The notes under the pieces are model-generated. The model had not been told where the DNA came from and made no database searches. It worked only from the letters and a program-made list of their open reading frames with translations. This document shows, piece by piece, positions 1 to 11,300 of a stretch of 64,000 nucleotides of DNA (position 1 is the first letter of the stretch; each line of letters starts with the position of its first letter). The translations under genes were made by a program, and so were the position numbers. This DNA comes from Cavia porcellus (Eukaryota; Chordata; Mammalia; Rodentia; Caviidae), in assembly GCF_034190915.1 (NCBI RefSeq), contig NW_026947485.1, forward strand, positions 52,329,337 to 52,393,336. The letters are read 5' to 3'.

Positions 1-640
1 TCCAAACACAAGAATGAGTATTCACTTAAGGTGAAAAAATTACTCTGACAGGATGACACAAAGGGGATGTCAACTTGTGCCCACCAATTGAAGTAAATTC
101 CACTTGGGAGGCCTAAAAGTCATAAACTACATTCTTTCTAGTGAATATGGCACGCTGAAGATGGGCCTTCTTATGTGAAACCCAGGCATTAACTTATCTC
201 CTTCCTGAAAATACAAGACAGAGATCTTTCAGATATTCATGAGAGACCACAAAGTACTCTTAGAACTACCATCTTTTTATCAAATGACTATAGGAGTTCT
301 CCAAAATTATGCTACTTTAAAAGAAATAAGTATTTATGCATTGTGGGCAACAATCCTGAAGATGAACATTATCAAATCAGAAAGTGAGTTTTACAACTTG
401 TCCTTGAGTTTAACAAAATGATCAGTGATTCCACCAGGAATTGCAATGCAGTGCTCATGGGAAAATGTTCCAGAGAACAACACAATGTAGAAACAAGGAA
501 TGGGTGGTAGTCAAAGAAAAATACTTAATCTGTTGCAAGATAGGATAGGTAGAACTCTTGAAGACATAGTGTAGGTAAAGATGTAATGAACAAAATCCTT
601 ATCACACGGGAAATTTTACAAAGAATCAACTGGGATCACA
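1..640. other. Anonymous non-coding sequence
   Basis: AT-rich sequence with no recognisable repeat or exon. The only open frame, 60 codons from 239, has no family resemblance. The right edge grades into an old L1, so part of it may be more of that element decayed beyond recognition by eye. Confidence 0.5.
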
Positions 641-644
641 TTAT

Positions 645-1395
645 ACGAAAAAAACTTTTCCACAACAAAGGAAACTACTAACAGAATAAAAAGAGACCTG
701 CAGAATGAGAACAAACTTACCAGCTACTCCTCAAAGGACTAACATCCAGAATATATAAAGAACTCAAAAAAAACAAACAAACAAAAAACCACCAGAAATC
801 CAAAATTTAAAGACCCACTCCAAAACTAGGCATCTGGACAGATACTTTTTAAGTGAAGAAATACAAACAGCAAATAAATATATGAAAAGATATTGAACCT
901 TTGGAGAAATGCAAGTTAAAACAACACTGAGATTCCATCTCACTCCTGAAGGAATAGCTATCATTGGGAAATCAACCAGTAACAAATGCAGGTGATGCTA
1001 CAGAGAAAAAGAAGCGTTTCTCCAGGTTTTTCGTGGAGTATGAATCAGTACAACTGCTCTGGAAATCAGTGTTAAGATGCTACAGAAAACTAAAGCTAAT
1101 GATTCCATTTAACACAATGATTCCCCTGCTAGATATCATCCTGAAAAAGTTAAAAGCATCCAACTATAGTGATCCAACTATAGTTCCTGCAGCACCATGT
1201 TTATGGCAGCACAAATTGTAGTAACTAAACTTTGGAAACCCACATGGCCATCAAAAAATTAATGAATAAATAAAATTTGGTTTTGATACATAAAATAGTA
1301 TTCTGCCATAAAAAGTTTAAACTTGAGACATTTTCAAGTACATGGATGCACACTGAGAATACAATTTTAAGTGAAATAAGTTGGACATTTTTTCA
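645..1395 (+). mobile_element. Old L1 3' end (ORF2 C-terminus and start of 3' region)
   Basis: The strand reads like the end of L1 ORF2. It has an AACATCCAGAATATATAAAG-type 'ISRIYKELK' segment near 740-765, a degraded 'RYHLTP' region near 930-950, an 'LWKSVLR' segment near 1055-1075, and a 'PFNTMIPLLDI' segment near 1105-1135. Near 1300-1380 it has the classical 'ATTCTGCCATAAAAAG ... ACATGGATGCACACTGAG ... AAGTGAAATAAG' 3' hallmark. Many frameshifts and stops show that it is inactive. It is 5'-truncated and belongs to an old mammalian-wide L1 group; I cannot assign the subfamily. Confidence 0.85.
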
Positions 1396-1544
1396 AAGTT
1401 TGGTACTTGGGTGTGCCAATAACACTCTATGAACTTTTGTAAATAGTTTAAAAATTGTTTCAAATTAATTTTACACTATTTTTGCTTCTAAAAATCTATT
1501 TATATTCTTAAGTAAGTCTCAGTGTTCAGTAATACAATGTTACA

Positions 1545-1855
1545 GATTGAATTATGTCTCCTCCAAATTCATATGTTGAAGTTTTGACTCCTTATGTGAT
1601 ATTGTTTAGAGACAAAGGTTTTATGAAATGATTAGATTTAAATGATATCATGCTGGAATAAAAAGTGGCCTTAAAAGTGGTGACACCAGGGAACTTGCTC
1701 ATTCTCCACCACGTGAAAAGACAAGTAAAATGATGTGATTTGTAGCTGAGAAAGAAAATTCTCTCCAGAAATTGCCTTGCTAACACCCTGACTTTCAGTC
1801 TCTGGAGGTTAGAAAAATAAATTTGTGTTATTTAAGTCACATGGTCTACAAAATT
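1545..1855 (+). mobile_element. MaLR-type LTR remnant
   Basis: It begins with the typical 'TTGAATTATGTCTCCTCC AAATTCATATGTTGAAG' opening. In the body it has 'CACCACGTGAAAAGACA'. It ends with 'GGAGGTTAGAAAAATAAATTTGTG' and 'TTATTTAAGTCACATGGTCTAC', matching the usual 3' end (AATAAA polyadenylation signal at about 1815). This is a solo LTR remnant and is diverged. The exact ERVL-MaLR subfamily is not resolved by eye. Confidence 0.75.
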
Positions 1856-1859
1856 TTAC

Positions 1860-2445
1860 TATGACATCTACTCTGCTTGAGACATAGAAAGAATAAAAGT
1901 TGCAACAATGTCAATTTCTCTAATCTGATGGATCACATACAAAGTTACGCTGATTTTTTTAAATTTTTTTTTTTTAAGACTGTAGGTTGAGCATGATTTT
2001 GGTGGGGTTGGAAAATAATGCATATACTTAGAAAATCTTCATGAAACTTCTAAATCTAAGAGTTGTATATTATTTACACTTTGGGTTTTTGTAATTGACT
2101 TGCATTGATTTAAGACCTAAATAATATCTAATCCAAAAGGAACCACTTAAAACCATGGTATTTTCCCCTATTCAATCAATCTCTACTCCAGATTCTATTC
2201 CTTAGGTTCCAACCATACTGTCAGCTTTGTTTTCTCCGCATGCAAAATATGCAAGCCCACATATCAAGGACCTGGCATTACTTTGTCTTTCTGGAAATAT
2301 CTGACTCCAAAGAGACTTTTGCCATTTTATTTACCTTGTGTACAGCATCTGAATTAAAGACCACCTCATTTGGGCCCATAATATGTATGGAAAACTGAAA
2401 GTACCTCTCATTTTTCATCTCCCTTAACTTAGCCTGCCTTTCCAT
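1860..2445. other. Anonymous non-coding sequence
   Basis: AT-rich, with a short T-run near 1965. I see no repeat family, exon or regulatory motif that I would defend. Confidence 0.5.
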
Positions 2446-2449
2446 ATTA

Positions 2450-2575
2450 TGAAACTGTATGTTTTGCTTACTAAATTATATTCTATATTATATATTTGGT
2501 ATTATGTTCTATACTCTATTCTATATATACTATACTACAATATATATGGAATTATATATTATATCATATACTGTA

Positions 2576-2622
<47 letters not shown>
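2450..2622. repeat. AT-rich tract followed by (TG)n microsatellite
   Basis: Positions 2465-2575 are a low-complexity TA-rich run. Positions 2579-2622 are an almost pure TG dinucleotide array of about 22 units. The alternating purine-pyrimidine array could adopt Z-DNA. The open frames here (Cys/Val or His/Thr repeats) are artefacts. Confidence 0.95.
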
Positions 2623-2639
2623 TGGTGTTGGTGATTAAA

Positions 2640-3215
2640 CATGGGATTTTGAGTAGGTAAAGCAAATGATGTACTTTTGGGAGTCATTGAACCTGGAAAC
2701 TGAGCACACATGCAGGGATGTGGCATGGCTGGGGCATAGCCAACCCAAGAACAAAGAGACACCTCAAAGGGTAACATAAGGCCACATCTGAGGACACGTG
2801 GCTCCAATCCCAATGAACAAGACAGAGATTGTAGATGCAGGCATTTCACTCCTGTAGTGAAAGTAAACCTGGAGACCTTGTCCTAAAATGCTTCTCCTAA
2901 GTTAACATAAGATAGTTCTTTTAAATTAACATAGTTTGTTACTTGGAAAAGACTTTGAACCACTCCCAAGGTCCTGCTCAGTTTCCTGTGTTTTTCACTC
3001 TAATCCCTTCTTTGTTTGAAAATTAAATAAATATAGGCCACCCTTAGACATTCCTTGTCTCAGAGACATTCCTTGAACTCTGAGGTTTTGACTCTCCTGA
3101 AACCCCAAAATCATACCACTTGTCTCATTTAATTAAACCTTTGCCATACACTCGTTTGGGAGTTTGGGGATCTTGGTCAGGTCCCTGATAATGTACTACT
3201 AACTTGTATCATTGC
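2640..3215 (+). mobile_element. Possible LTR-like sequence, family unknown
   Basis: The stretch ends with an AATTAAACC-type signal, then 'TTTGGGAGTTTGGGGATCTT' and 'GGTCAGGTCCCTGATA', which resembles the R-U5 end of a retroviral LTR. A TATA-like 'AAATAAATATAGGCC' lies about 100 bp upstream, near 3025. I cannot identify clean TG/CA ends or a target duplication, so this is tentative and could be other unique sequence. Confidence 0.3.
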
Positions 3216-3231
3216 ATTTTTAACTGTTTGA

Positions 3232-3335
3232 AGACATCCTCTCACTAAATTTTACAATATGATCTTGAATTGCAATAAGGTCCTCCTGCCTCAGCCTTCT
3301 GAATAGCTGAGATCATAGATGTACACCACACTTGT
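3232..3335 (-). mobile_element. B1-like (7SL-derived) SINE fragment
   Basis: The complement of the Alu/B1 body is visible as 'CCTCCTGCCTCAGCCTTCTG' followed by 'AATAGCTGAGATCATAGATG' and 'TACACCACACTTGTCTG'. This matches the reverse complement of the 7SL-type 'GGCTGAGGCAGGAGG' segment and promoter-proximal half. It is diverged and truncated. Confidence 0.8.
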
Positions 3336-3766
3336 CTGTAATTTACTTTTATTACTTCTATTTATGTTTTTGTCTATATTTGTTTTTAAATATAAAATGT
3401 ATGGTATCAGGGAGATTTGCTTATTTTGTTTGCTGATATATCCTGCTTATCTGACACATTGTAGATATTTAATACACATTTTTCAATGGATGAATGCAAT
3501 TTTAGTCAAATATGCTGACTTGGATAATTTGGTTATGTTTACGTTCATGGAAAAACAGAGAAAGACGTTGGTATCAAATCTATAAAGGTAGAAAAATACC
3601 TTATAAGTTTTTGTAAAAATCAATTTATATAAGATGTGAAAGTATTTATCATAGAACATGTGGTATAATAAATATTCAATGAATGGCATTTTAAAGAATT
3701 TATCATATACTTGCCTATTGTTGCTAGTGGGATATTTAGCTTTACTAATTAAAATAATTAATTTCA

Positions 3767-3914
3767 AAACCAGGTGTGTTGGCACATGTCTATAATCCTA
3801 GCACTTGGGAGGCTGAGACAAGAAGATCCTTTGAAACAAGCCTGGCCTACAAAATGAACTCGTGACCAGCCTGAACTGCATAGCCAGAACCTGTGCCCAA
3901 AAATAAATAAAATT
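3767..3914 (+). mobile_element. B1-like SINE with 11-bp target duplication
   Basis: It has the 7SL-type body: 'CCAGGTGTGTTGGCACATG', 'TAATCCTAGCACTTGGGAGG', 'CTGAGACAAGAAGATCC' and an A-rich tail with AAATAAATAAA. A perfect duplication AATTAATTTCA lies at 3756-3766 and 3915-3925, consistent with L1-mediated insertion. The middle contains a second 'GACCAGCCTGAACTGCATAG' segment, so the right part is a rearranged copy of the 'CCAGCCTGG' region. Confidence 0.85.
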
Positions 3915-3925
3915 AATTAATTTCA

Positions 3926-4500
3926 TCCACATATCAAGCATGATGAATTTAGTTTTTTTCTAGTTAATATTGCTTTCTGGATAGTTAAGCTGTTCCTATC
4001 TTCCACTAATAGATAATGTTTACACCATAGTGTCTGTGTTATCTTTTCATATTTGCTTGTTTTTTTTTTCCTTCATAGCACTTAACAGATTATAACTCTA
4101 TATTTTTTGAAATCTGTATTTCTTTAATTTTTTGTGAACCATTATCTAAGGCATCAAAAAAGTACCAAGGCTTTTTCTGAGGAAAATAGTTCTTTTTATA
4201 ACTTCTCAAATACATAAATCCTCTTAGTTTTGGTAAAGGAGCATGCTGAGACAATAAATGTGGATAAAATGTCAGATATTATTTCCAGTGGAGAAATTGA
4301 GGGAACTCAATAATTTTGTGTTTCTCAGTTGGGTGAGCTTTGTGAGTATTCACTCCAATTTTGGTTAGAAATTTTGATGAATAGAGCTATTTTCATCATC
4401 TATTATGTGTCTAATTCTTATTTTAATTGTTTTAAAAGGAGAGATAGTGGAAATTGTACAGAAAATAAAACAGAGGAGGGTTAGAAAAGAGTAAACTCAT
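3926..4500. other. Anonymous non-coding sequence
   Basis: AT-rich sequence with no clear repeat or exon. Confidence 0.45.
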
Positions 4501-4514
4501 TAGCATGGCTTAGA

Positions 4515-4935
4515 CATGTGTTCCCTCAAAGTTTAATGTATTGAAAACTTGGTTCCAATCCAACACTCATTAAGAGGTGACATGACATTTAAGACTTGGG
4601 GCCCAGTAGGAGGTTACTGGGTCACTGTGATCTCTGCCTTCTATTAATGTTTGTGGAACTATTGTTAGTTCTCAGGAGAGACAGTCATCAAAGGAGAAAA
4701 AAAGAAAAAAGAAAAAAATCTTGACTTTAAGCTATTCCCTGTCTTTCTGTGTTACCATGTGATCTCTCCTTCTCACACATATTCTAGCCATGCTGCCATC
4801 TGTTATGAAGTCCTCACTAGATTCAGTATTATGCTGTTAGGACTTTTAACCTTTAAAAAGTTTGAGTTCAATAAGCTTTTTTTTCGTTATAAGTGACCCA
4901 GCCTTGAGCATTTTGTTATAGTACAGAAAACAGAA
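4515..4935 (+). mobile_element. MaLR-type LTR remnant
   Basis: Reads through the standard order: 'CAAAGTTTAATGTATTGAAA' with 'GGTTCCAATCC', 'ATTAAGAGGTGACATGACAT', 'GGAGGTTACTGGGTCAC', 'TACCATGTGATCTCTCC', 'ATTCTAGCCATGCTGCCATC', then 'TTCAATAAGC', 'GTGACCCAGCC' and 'GCATTTTGTTATAGTACAG'. An A-rich insertion of about 25 bp sits near 4698-4720. Diverged solo LTR. Confidence 0.8.
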
Positions 4936-5698
4936 TAGCATCAAGTTTTTTAAAGGTTAAAAATGTGGAAAACAACCAACAAAATACCAGAGTAAAGGTT
5001 TTGTTCATTTGTATTTAAATGTGCAACTCCATACAATTGAATTACCATGAATAAATCACTATGAACATTATTTTCATGAATAGGACATACCATGTTTTCA
5101 TCACCTAATTCTTAGTAACTAAAGCAGAATGAAAGATGGATTGGTCATAGTTAAGATATTTCAAAACATTAAGACATAAAAACATCTCTGGAAACATAAC
5201 AAATGGTGGGAATTATATTTCTACATTTCCTTTCTTAGAGAATGTTCCATGAGAAATAAAAAAACTCTGTCACAGGTCCGAGGATCAAACAAAATGTGAT
5301 AGTCCTCATAGACTATGAGTGTTGTCCTTGGAAGGGCTACAGTTTTGCTAAATATGTTGAGTATCTATGGGATCTAGTTGATTTTCCTGGACCAAGAGGA
5401 GACAATAAGCTCCATGTTGGTGTATCTATCCTTAGCGACTGTCCCTTTCCTGTTATCCTTGTAAAGATATCAGCCTCTACTCCAAAAATGCAGTGATGAA
5501 ACATTTGTAGTGTTTAAGGAGGATCTTGTTGGAAAGATGCCTCGTGGTCATAACTCACTCCAGCATCCCACTGCTTTCAGAGTTCTTTTGTCCCTATAAC
5601 ACAGAAATACCACTAAAGCCCTTTCTGGAATTATTCATACCACTCTGGAAAGGCTGAGGAGTTTTGCAAATACTGAGAAAAACATCAGCTGCTCTAGA

Positions 5699-5750
5699 GG
5701 CTGGCATTGTAGCTCAGAGCAAAGGCCTGGGCTCAATTTTCAGTATTGAC
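5699..5750 (+). mobile_element. ID-like SINE fragment (tRNA-derived)
   Basis: 'GAGGCTGGCATTGTAGCTCA' is an A-box-like start and 'GGGCTCAATTTTCAGTA' corresponds to the B-box and end of an ID element. The central part of the usual core is deleted. No A-rich tail is left. Diverged, and assigned with moderate certainty. Confidence 0.55.
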
Positions 5751-5774
5751 AATCAAACCAGAAAACTGCAAGAA

Positions 5775-6125
5775 ACAGAGGTTGGTCATGTTCCTGTTGC
5801 TGCAAGAAAATACCCAGTTATTTGGCTCCCGGTTTCCAGTGGGTTCAGCCCAAAGTCAGCAGGCTCCAAGGCAGACACAGCATGGTGGAGATCAGCTGCT
5901 CACTACAGCTGCCAGAAAACAGTGAAGGGAGAACTGGAGACAAAAACATATTCATCCAGTCACGGCAGGCTGGCCCTCCTCCACACAGGTCTCACTGCCC
6001 AAGGGCACATTCAACTACTGAAGTCAATGGATGAGTTCACTATAAGCATAGTGCTTCCCTGACCCAGTTAGCATTCACACACAATGAGGCTCGGCAGACA
6101 GGTTAGAGTCAAGCCATAACACAGG
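5775..6125 (-). mobile_element. MaLR-like LTR remnant, antisense
   Basis: On the minus strand it starts near 6120 with 'GTTATGGCTTGACTC', a common MaLR opening. It ends near 5785 with 'GGGTATTTTCTTGCAGCAAC' and 'AGGAAC', the usual 3' end ('TATTTTGTCACAGCAACAGA'-type). It is less AT-rich than its flanks. The plus-strand 132-codon open frame (5664-6062) runs through it and is not a gene. Confidence 0.6.
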
Positions 6126-8058
6126 CGAAATTTATTAATTTGGGAAAGGTTTGATTCATGACTTCGGGATTGCACATGAGCATATAGATTGTGTGAGAAT
6201 GTTCTGATACCTTTAAAATGTCTTAAACACAGCTAGTTAAGTTTGGCCAATAAAGCCTCATAAACATTTATTTTACAAGGTAGGTTTTGTAGACATGTTT
6301 AATAAACAAGTAAGATGGTAAGGTCAACAAAGCATGTCTCAAAAAGCGTTTACAGGACAGAATGTTATGATATATTGTATCACATCATTAGTTTATAAGG
6401 ACTAGATATAAATTTACATGATAAAATAAAACTTTTACTGCTGTACAATATATAAAATACTAACCCAATCTGTGCTGTAGAAGTTTATATAACTTCTGTT
6501 ATAGGTATTTTAGTTGTTTCTCTCTGCTTGAATAATTCTTCTTGAATCATCCTTTTTCATTTTAAAAACTAATACTCTCACATCAGGTTAAAATCTAGCT
6601 ATCTTCAAAATAACATAAATGAACATGACTAAGAAAATTTTCTAAGAATTTAATACCTATGAATTCTTTTTATGATCTAGCACCCAAGTAATGCTATTAG
6701 AATAAAAGCTATTAAAGTTGCTTAATTTCTCAAACATGGTTTATGTTTAACATTCTATAACTGTGTGTTATGAAAATGCTTGGTTAATACAATCTTTCAA
6801 TTTGAGATTAGTAACCACGTTTGCTATTTGTTTACATATTGACATTAATGTATCATATTTTGATAACATTTTTGTTGCTGCCCTTTCCCTTCTCTTATGA
6901 CATCTTTACTCACTAAAGCCACACAAATAAAAAACATTTCCTAGTTAGAATTAGAATTAGAATAAATTAGAATTTATCTAACTATTAAACATATAAAGTA
7001 GGAGCATGATTTTGAACCTTTTTTTACATAAGCATTGGTTCAAATATCTGGGTTCTATATGGTTACTTTCTACATGTGCAAAAGACATTGGAGCATCTAA
7101 TTTTCTGAGTACATATGATTGTCAGCTATTGTTCTTTAGAAAAATAAACTGTGATTTTATTCAGTATATTTCTCCAATGAGTCCTGACATGGAAACCCTC
7201 TTAGTTTTTTCTTTATAGGTTTGAATTTGAGGTTTAAAATTTTGAATACTTTGCCAAAGTTAACACTTTAAATGATAGGTTTTTTAGTGGATGCTTAGCC
7301 TGACTGAACTCAACCCCTGATTTTAAATAAAACATTAGATTTCATGTTCTTAAACCATAACAACTAGTGACACAGTTCCACAGAATAATACTTCATTGTC
7401 AACATCCTGCCTAGCTGCAATCTAAATTGGGGACTTTATCAGCAACATGGAAAGTTTTATATTAACTTGCTTTTTTATAGACACCACCTCCCTTTTCAAA
7501 AAGATCTGCAAAAGGTTTGTCATTGTCTCCAATCTAATGCCAGACAAGAAACAGATAGCACAAATTCTCACATTAAATGTAGATCAAAGCACTTTGAAAT
7601 TTCAGTGTTACAATTACTGATCCCTCACCCCAAGACCCGTTTTGGTTCTAAATGAGAGAAGTCAGATTTAGGAACAACTTCTCAAAGTGTGATGTGAGAG
7701 ACGATTTTGCTAGAGGAAACTAAGACTGTTCACATAAGTATTGTATGAGGGGAACATTGCAAAGTGGTGAATAAAAACTCATAAAAAGAAAGCCAACTGC
7801 CAACCCTGAAATAGAAAATAAGAAAAACTAAGAGTGAGTGAAAGCAGTGGATGAGGGCTTGAATAAGGACTTTAGATCTCACGTGATGAAGGACATCTAT
7901 ACACCCAGAAAGCTACACTATAGGAGAAAATTCCTGAGCTGAGATTACTTGTAATTTTATAATGGACAATGGGCAGGCCAGCCTTCGTTTAGTATAAAGG
8001 AAAGAATTATCTTTCTTTTACAGGAAAGGAATGCCCACTTTTTTATAATATAATAAGC
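6126..8058. other. Anonymous, repeat-poor non-coding sequence
   Basis: About 1.9 kb of AT-rich sequence without a SINE, LTR or L1 that I recognise. It has short AT-rich repeats such as TTAGAATTAGAATTAGAAT near 6944-6962. No open frame exceeds 70 codons. Nothing else supportable. Confidence 0.5.
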
Positions 8059-8063
8059 ATGCC

Positions 8064-8064
<1 letters not shown>

Positions 8065-8113
<49 letters not shown>

Positions 8114-8350
8114 CAGAGAGAGAGACAGAGAGAGACAGAGAGAGAGACAGAGAGAGAGACAGAGAGAGAGACAGAGAGAGAGAAATAGAGAGACAGAGAG
8201 ACAGAGACAGAGAAAGAGAGACAGAGAGAGAGAGAGAAGAAGAAGAAAAGAGAGGATAGAGAGAGAAAGAGACAGACAGACAGAGAGAGAGAGACAAAGA
8301 GAGGAGAGGATAAAGAAAGAGAGAGAAAGAGACAGAGACAGAGACAGACC
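8065..8350. repeat. (GA)n / (GACAGA)n purine-rich low-complexity tract
   Basis: About 285 bp of almost pure purine on the plus strand. It starts as (GA)18, then alternates GAGACAGA hexamer and octamer phases, with a GAAGAAGAAAAGAG interruption near 8235-8250. Long open frames on both strands (Arg/Glu or Ser/Leu repeats) are artefacts. The tract is flanked by the perfect 8-bp inverted pair ATGCCTGG (8059-8066) and CCAGGCAT (8363-8370). Confidence 0.95.
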
Positions 8351-8370
8351 ATTTCAATTTTCCCAGGCAT

Positions 8371-11300
8371 TTATTAAATATCTGTCAAAAATAATCTAGA
8401 AAAAAGAAAATTAGTTCCTCTATACCCAGAATAGGTACACACCTGAGAAGCTGATAAATATTTGTATTCAAGAAAATCCCAAACCCACAGGAAATATTAT
8501 AATAAAGAAGCAACAAATGGGATTTCATCGTATTAAAATAATGTATTGTGCATGGTAATATTTTGGAATAATCAGTCTTTGTACCAAAGCTTAGAGCCAG
8601 TCTAAATTACTTGGGCTTACACTTTTCTTCCCTATAATGTCTTTTAGAAAATTATGTTTTATTATATAATGTGTTCCACCTTGTTGTTGTTGTCGTCGTT
8701 AATGTGTTCTACATAGATAAATGCCAAATAAGATGAGAATTAACTTATACTTCCTTGAAACTGTAGCACTGATGACCTAATTTTATTTCTCTTACCAAAA
8801 CAAGATAATCTATATAAATTAAAATTGTGAAGACATTTCATTGCGTCCACAGTTTACTAAGGATATTTATTAATTTTATTAAGTTCACTTAATAAACACT
8901 TGTTGATTGATTAGTAGAGTCAAGAAAACATGGGGTCAGATAAAAATGATACTGCTTCCAATCACTGACCAAAACTTTACCATTTCTTTCAAGAAATATT
9001 AGCAAAAAACACCATGCCACAGTTTTGCTACATGCAAAATAAGTTAAAAGATTCAAGAAGTTGTAGATATTCTTGTTCTGATCAAACTTATCAATAGGAA
9101 ACTGATAATAATATTACTGCTATTCATATATTGGTTCCACACCGGCATGGATTTGCATAATATATTGACGCTCTATGCTCTAGAGAGTTGCACTGTAACA
9201 TATTGGTGCTTAATGAACTCTGAAAAAATTGATTTTCCACAGAGTAAATTAAGGAATGCATTATAGCTGTTAAAGCAATCTTAAGGGAAATCCGAAGCTT
9301 CCACTGCAGCACCATGCTTAGTAAGTAATAAATTACATGTTATACTTATTTGCCTTAATTCATGCTAATTTTGTCCAATTAATGTATCACAGTAATTCAG
9401 AAGCCTGTCACAGGAGAGCTAATTATTTATTGGATTTTTGTGTTCAGCTCCCTAGGAGTCTACCAGCAAACAAACTTGCAACTGTCTTTCTCTTAGGTCC
9501 ATAGTGACATTCTTATATCTTACTGTTGGAAAGTAAGATTTTGCTTTAGTTTCAAGTTTTAAAAATGGATTATGAGTTACCTAAGTCAGAGTCTTTCTTT
9601 TAGATTGGTAAAATTGTTTGACAGGCTGCCGCTCTACCAAGGTAAAACCTACTGTTCTCTTTATCAAACTGCTTCATTTTTCAAGTGTTATATTTCAACA
9701 CTCTGACTAAGAGAAAAGGTTGATTAAAAATTTTGCACATTAAAATTATTTATTTATTACTGGTTTGTCTGTTGCATATCCAAAGTGAATTGAAAAAGTA
9801 AAGTTCTATGTATGTACTCTTTATAGCATTCCAATGGATTATCTGTCCTAGTGTGTTCTCTTTACGTCATCATGTAAATCTTGAATCTAAATCTTAAAAA
9901 AGCCACAACTAGTATTTAAAGGTATTTTTTTGAAAAAAAAATCACTCTAACTCACAGTAACAATTAATTTATACCAGCTTTACAAAGTTAGATTTTTATT
10001 TTGGTGTGGTGCACTGTAAAATCACAGCCACCCAAATGAATTATTTATGAGATTAATTTGTGTAATTCATACTTATAAATAATGTGTCAGTTATTAAATA
10101 ATTTGCATATCATATATGAGGCAGACAGCAGTACAGAGTTGTAACCTACCAGCTGCAGAATGTTCAGGACCTTCTGAAATATTGACATAGCTCTGCTTTC
10201 GGAGAGATATTTGTAGAGGATAAGAGACATTTGATCTCTTATTTTGCTCCTTCATATGAAGATCAGCAAAGCACTTGCCTGCTGATTCTGTCTTACAGTT
10301 AAATTTTAAAAAAAGAAAGGTGATACCTCTTGATATCCACAATGCAGTGATGTTTACCTCCAAGAGGCATCACCATGATTCATCTTAGGGTAGGTAAAGC
10401 ACATAACTGTTTGCTCCTGAGACATAAAAAAGTGTGTTCTCACAACCTTCTTTAATTTGATGGACAAAATTAATGACATCTTTTAATCACCATTTTATAT
10501 TAAGCTGTTTTCCACGACAGAGAATCTGCAAACTTCCCTGAGCTTGGTACAGTTTTACACCTTCCTTTGGTAGCTTTGAAGGAAGCTACCATCTACAGTA
10601 CAGTGTTCTATTCCCTTCCTTTAAACTGCTCTTCTTACCAATTCCAAAGTAGAAACAATAAACTTTCTTACTTCTTTTCTCTCTTCATCTGCCATTAAGC
10701 TTCCAGCACCTGGCTCTTTTCCTTTCTTTTCTTTTTTAAAGCTGCACCTGACAAGGTTAAACATTGCCTTCCTATCTCCTGATAGGACAGTGATATTACA
10801 AGTGTTTCTTGGGAAAATGATTTTACAGAAGCAGCTTCAGCTTTTGTTAACTTTCACAAGCTAATACAAGACCAATATAAACTCTCTGACAGTCAAACTG
10901 CCCAACTATTCCATTTTTATTAAATTTTAGAATATAACATTTTGTAGTAGAAAGACTAAAGCAATGGTGGTACATGCTTACTGTTCTGGTCCATTCTGAA
11001 CTCTACAAACTCAGTCCCTAACAGAGGCAGGACAAGCTGAACCATCATCGATTCTATATCTTGTAGGAGGAAACCTAGGCAATGGCGCTGAACCTCTGTT
11101 TTTATACTGTGCCTCACATATCCTGAAAAGAAACTGATTAACAGTCACAGAAGAGTCAAATTCAGCTAACTTCATTTTTTGGTGTGTGAAAATTAGAGAA
11201 CATACTATTGATACTAGATATAACATGTCTATTTTAGGGAAGAGAAATTTTTTTCAGTTAAATTCTATAATCCTAAACTTTTCACAGTATAATATGTTAT

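Noticed and set aside
5664..6062. 132-codon open frame on the plus strand
   Set aside because: Lies across an ID-like fragment and an antisense MaLR-like LTR; reading is not protein-like.
7957..8370. Long open frames over the GA tract on both strands
   Set aside because: Pure artefact of a (GA)n/(GACAGA)n repeat giving Ser/Leu or Arg/Glu runs.
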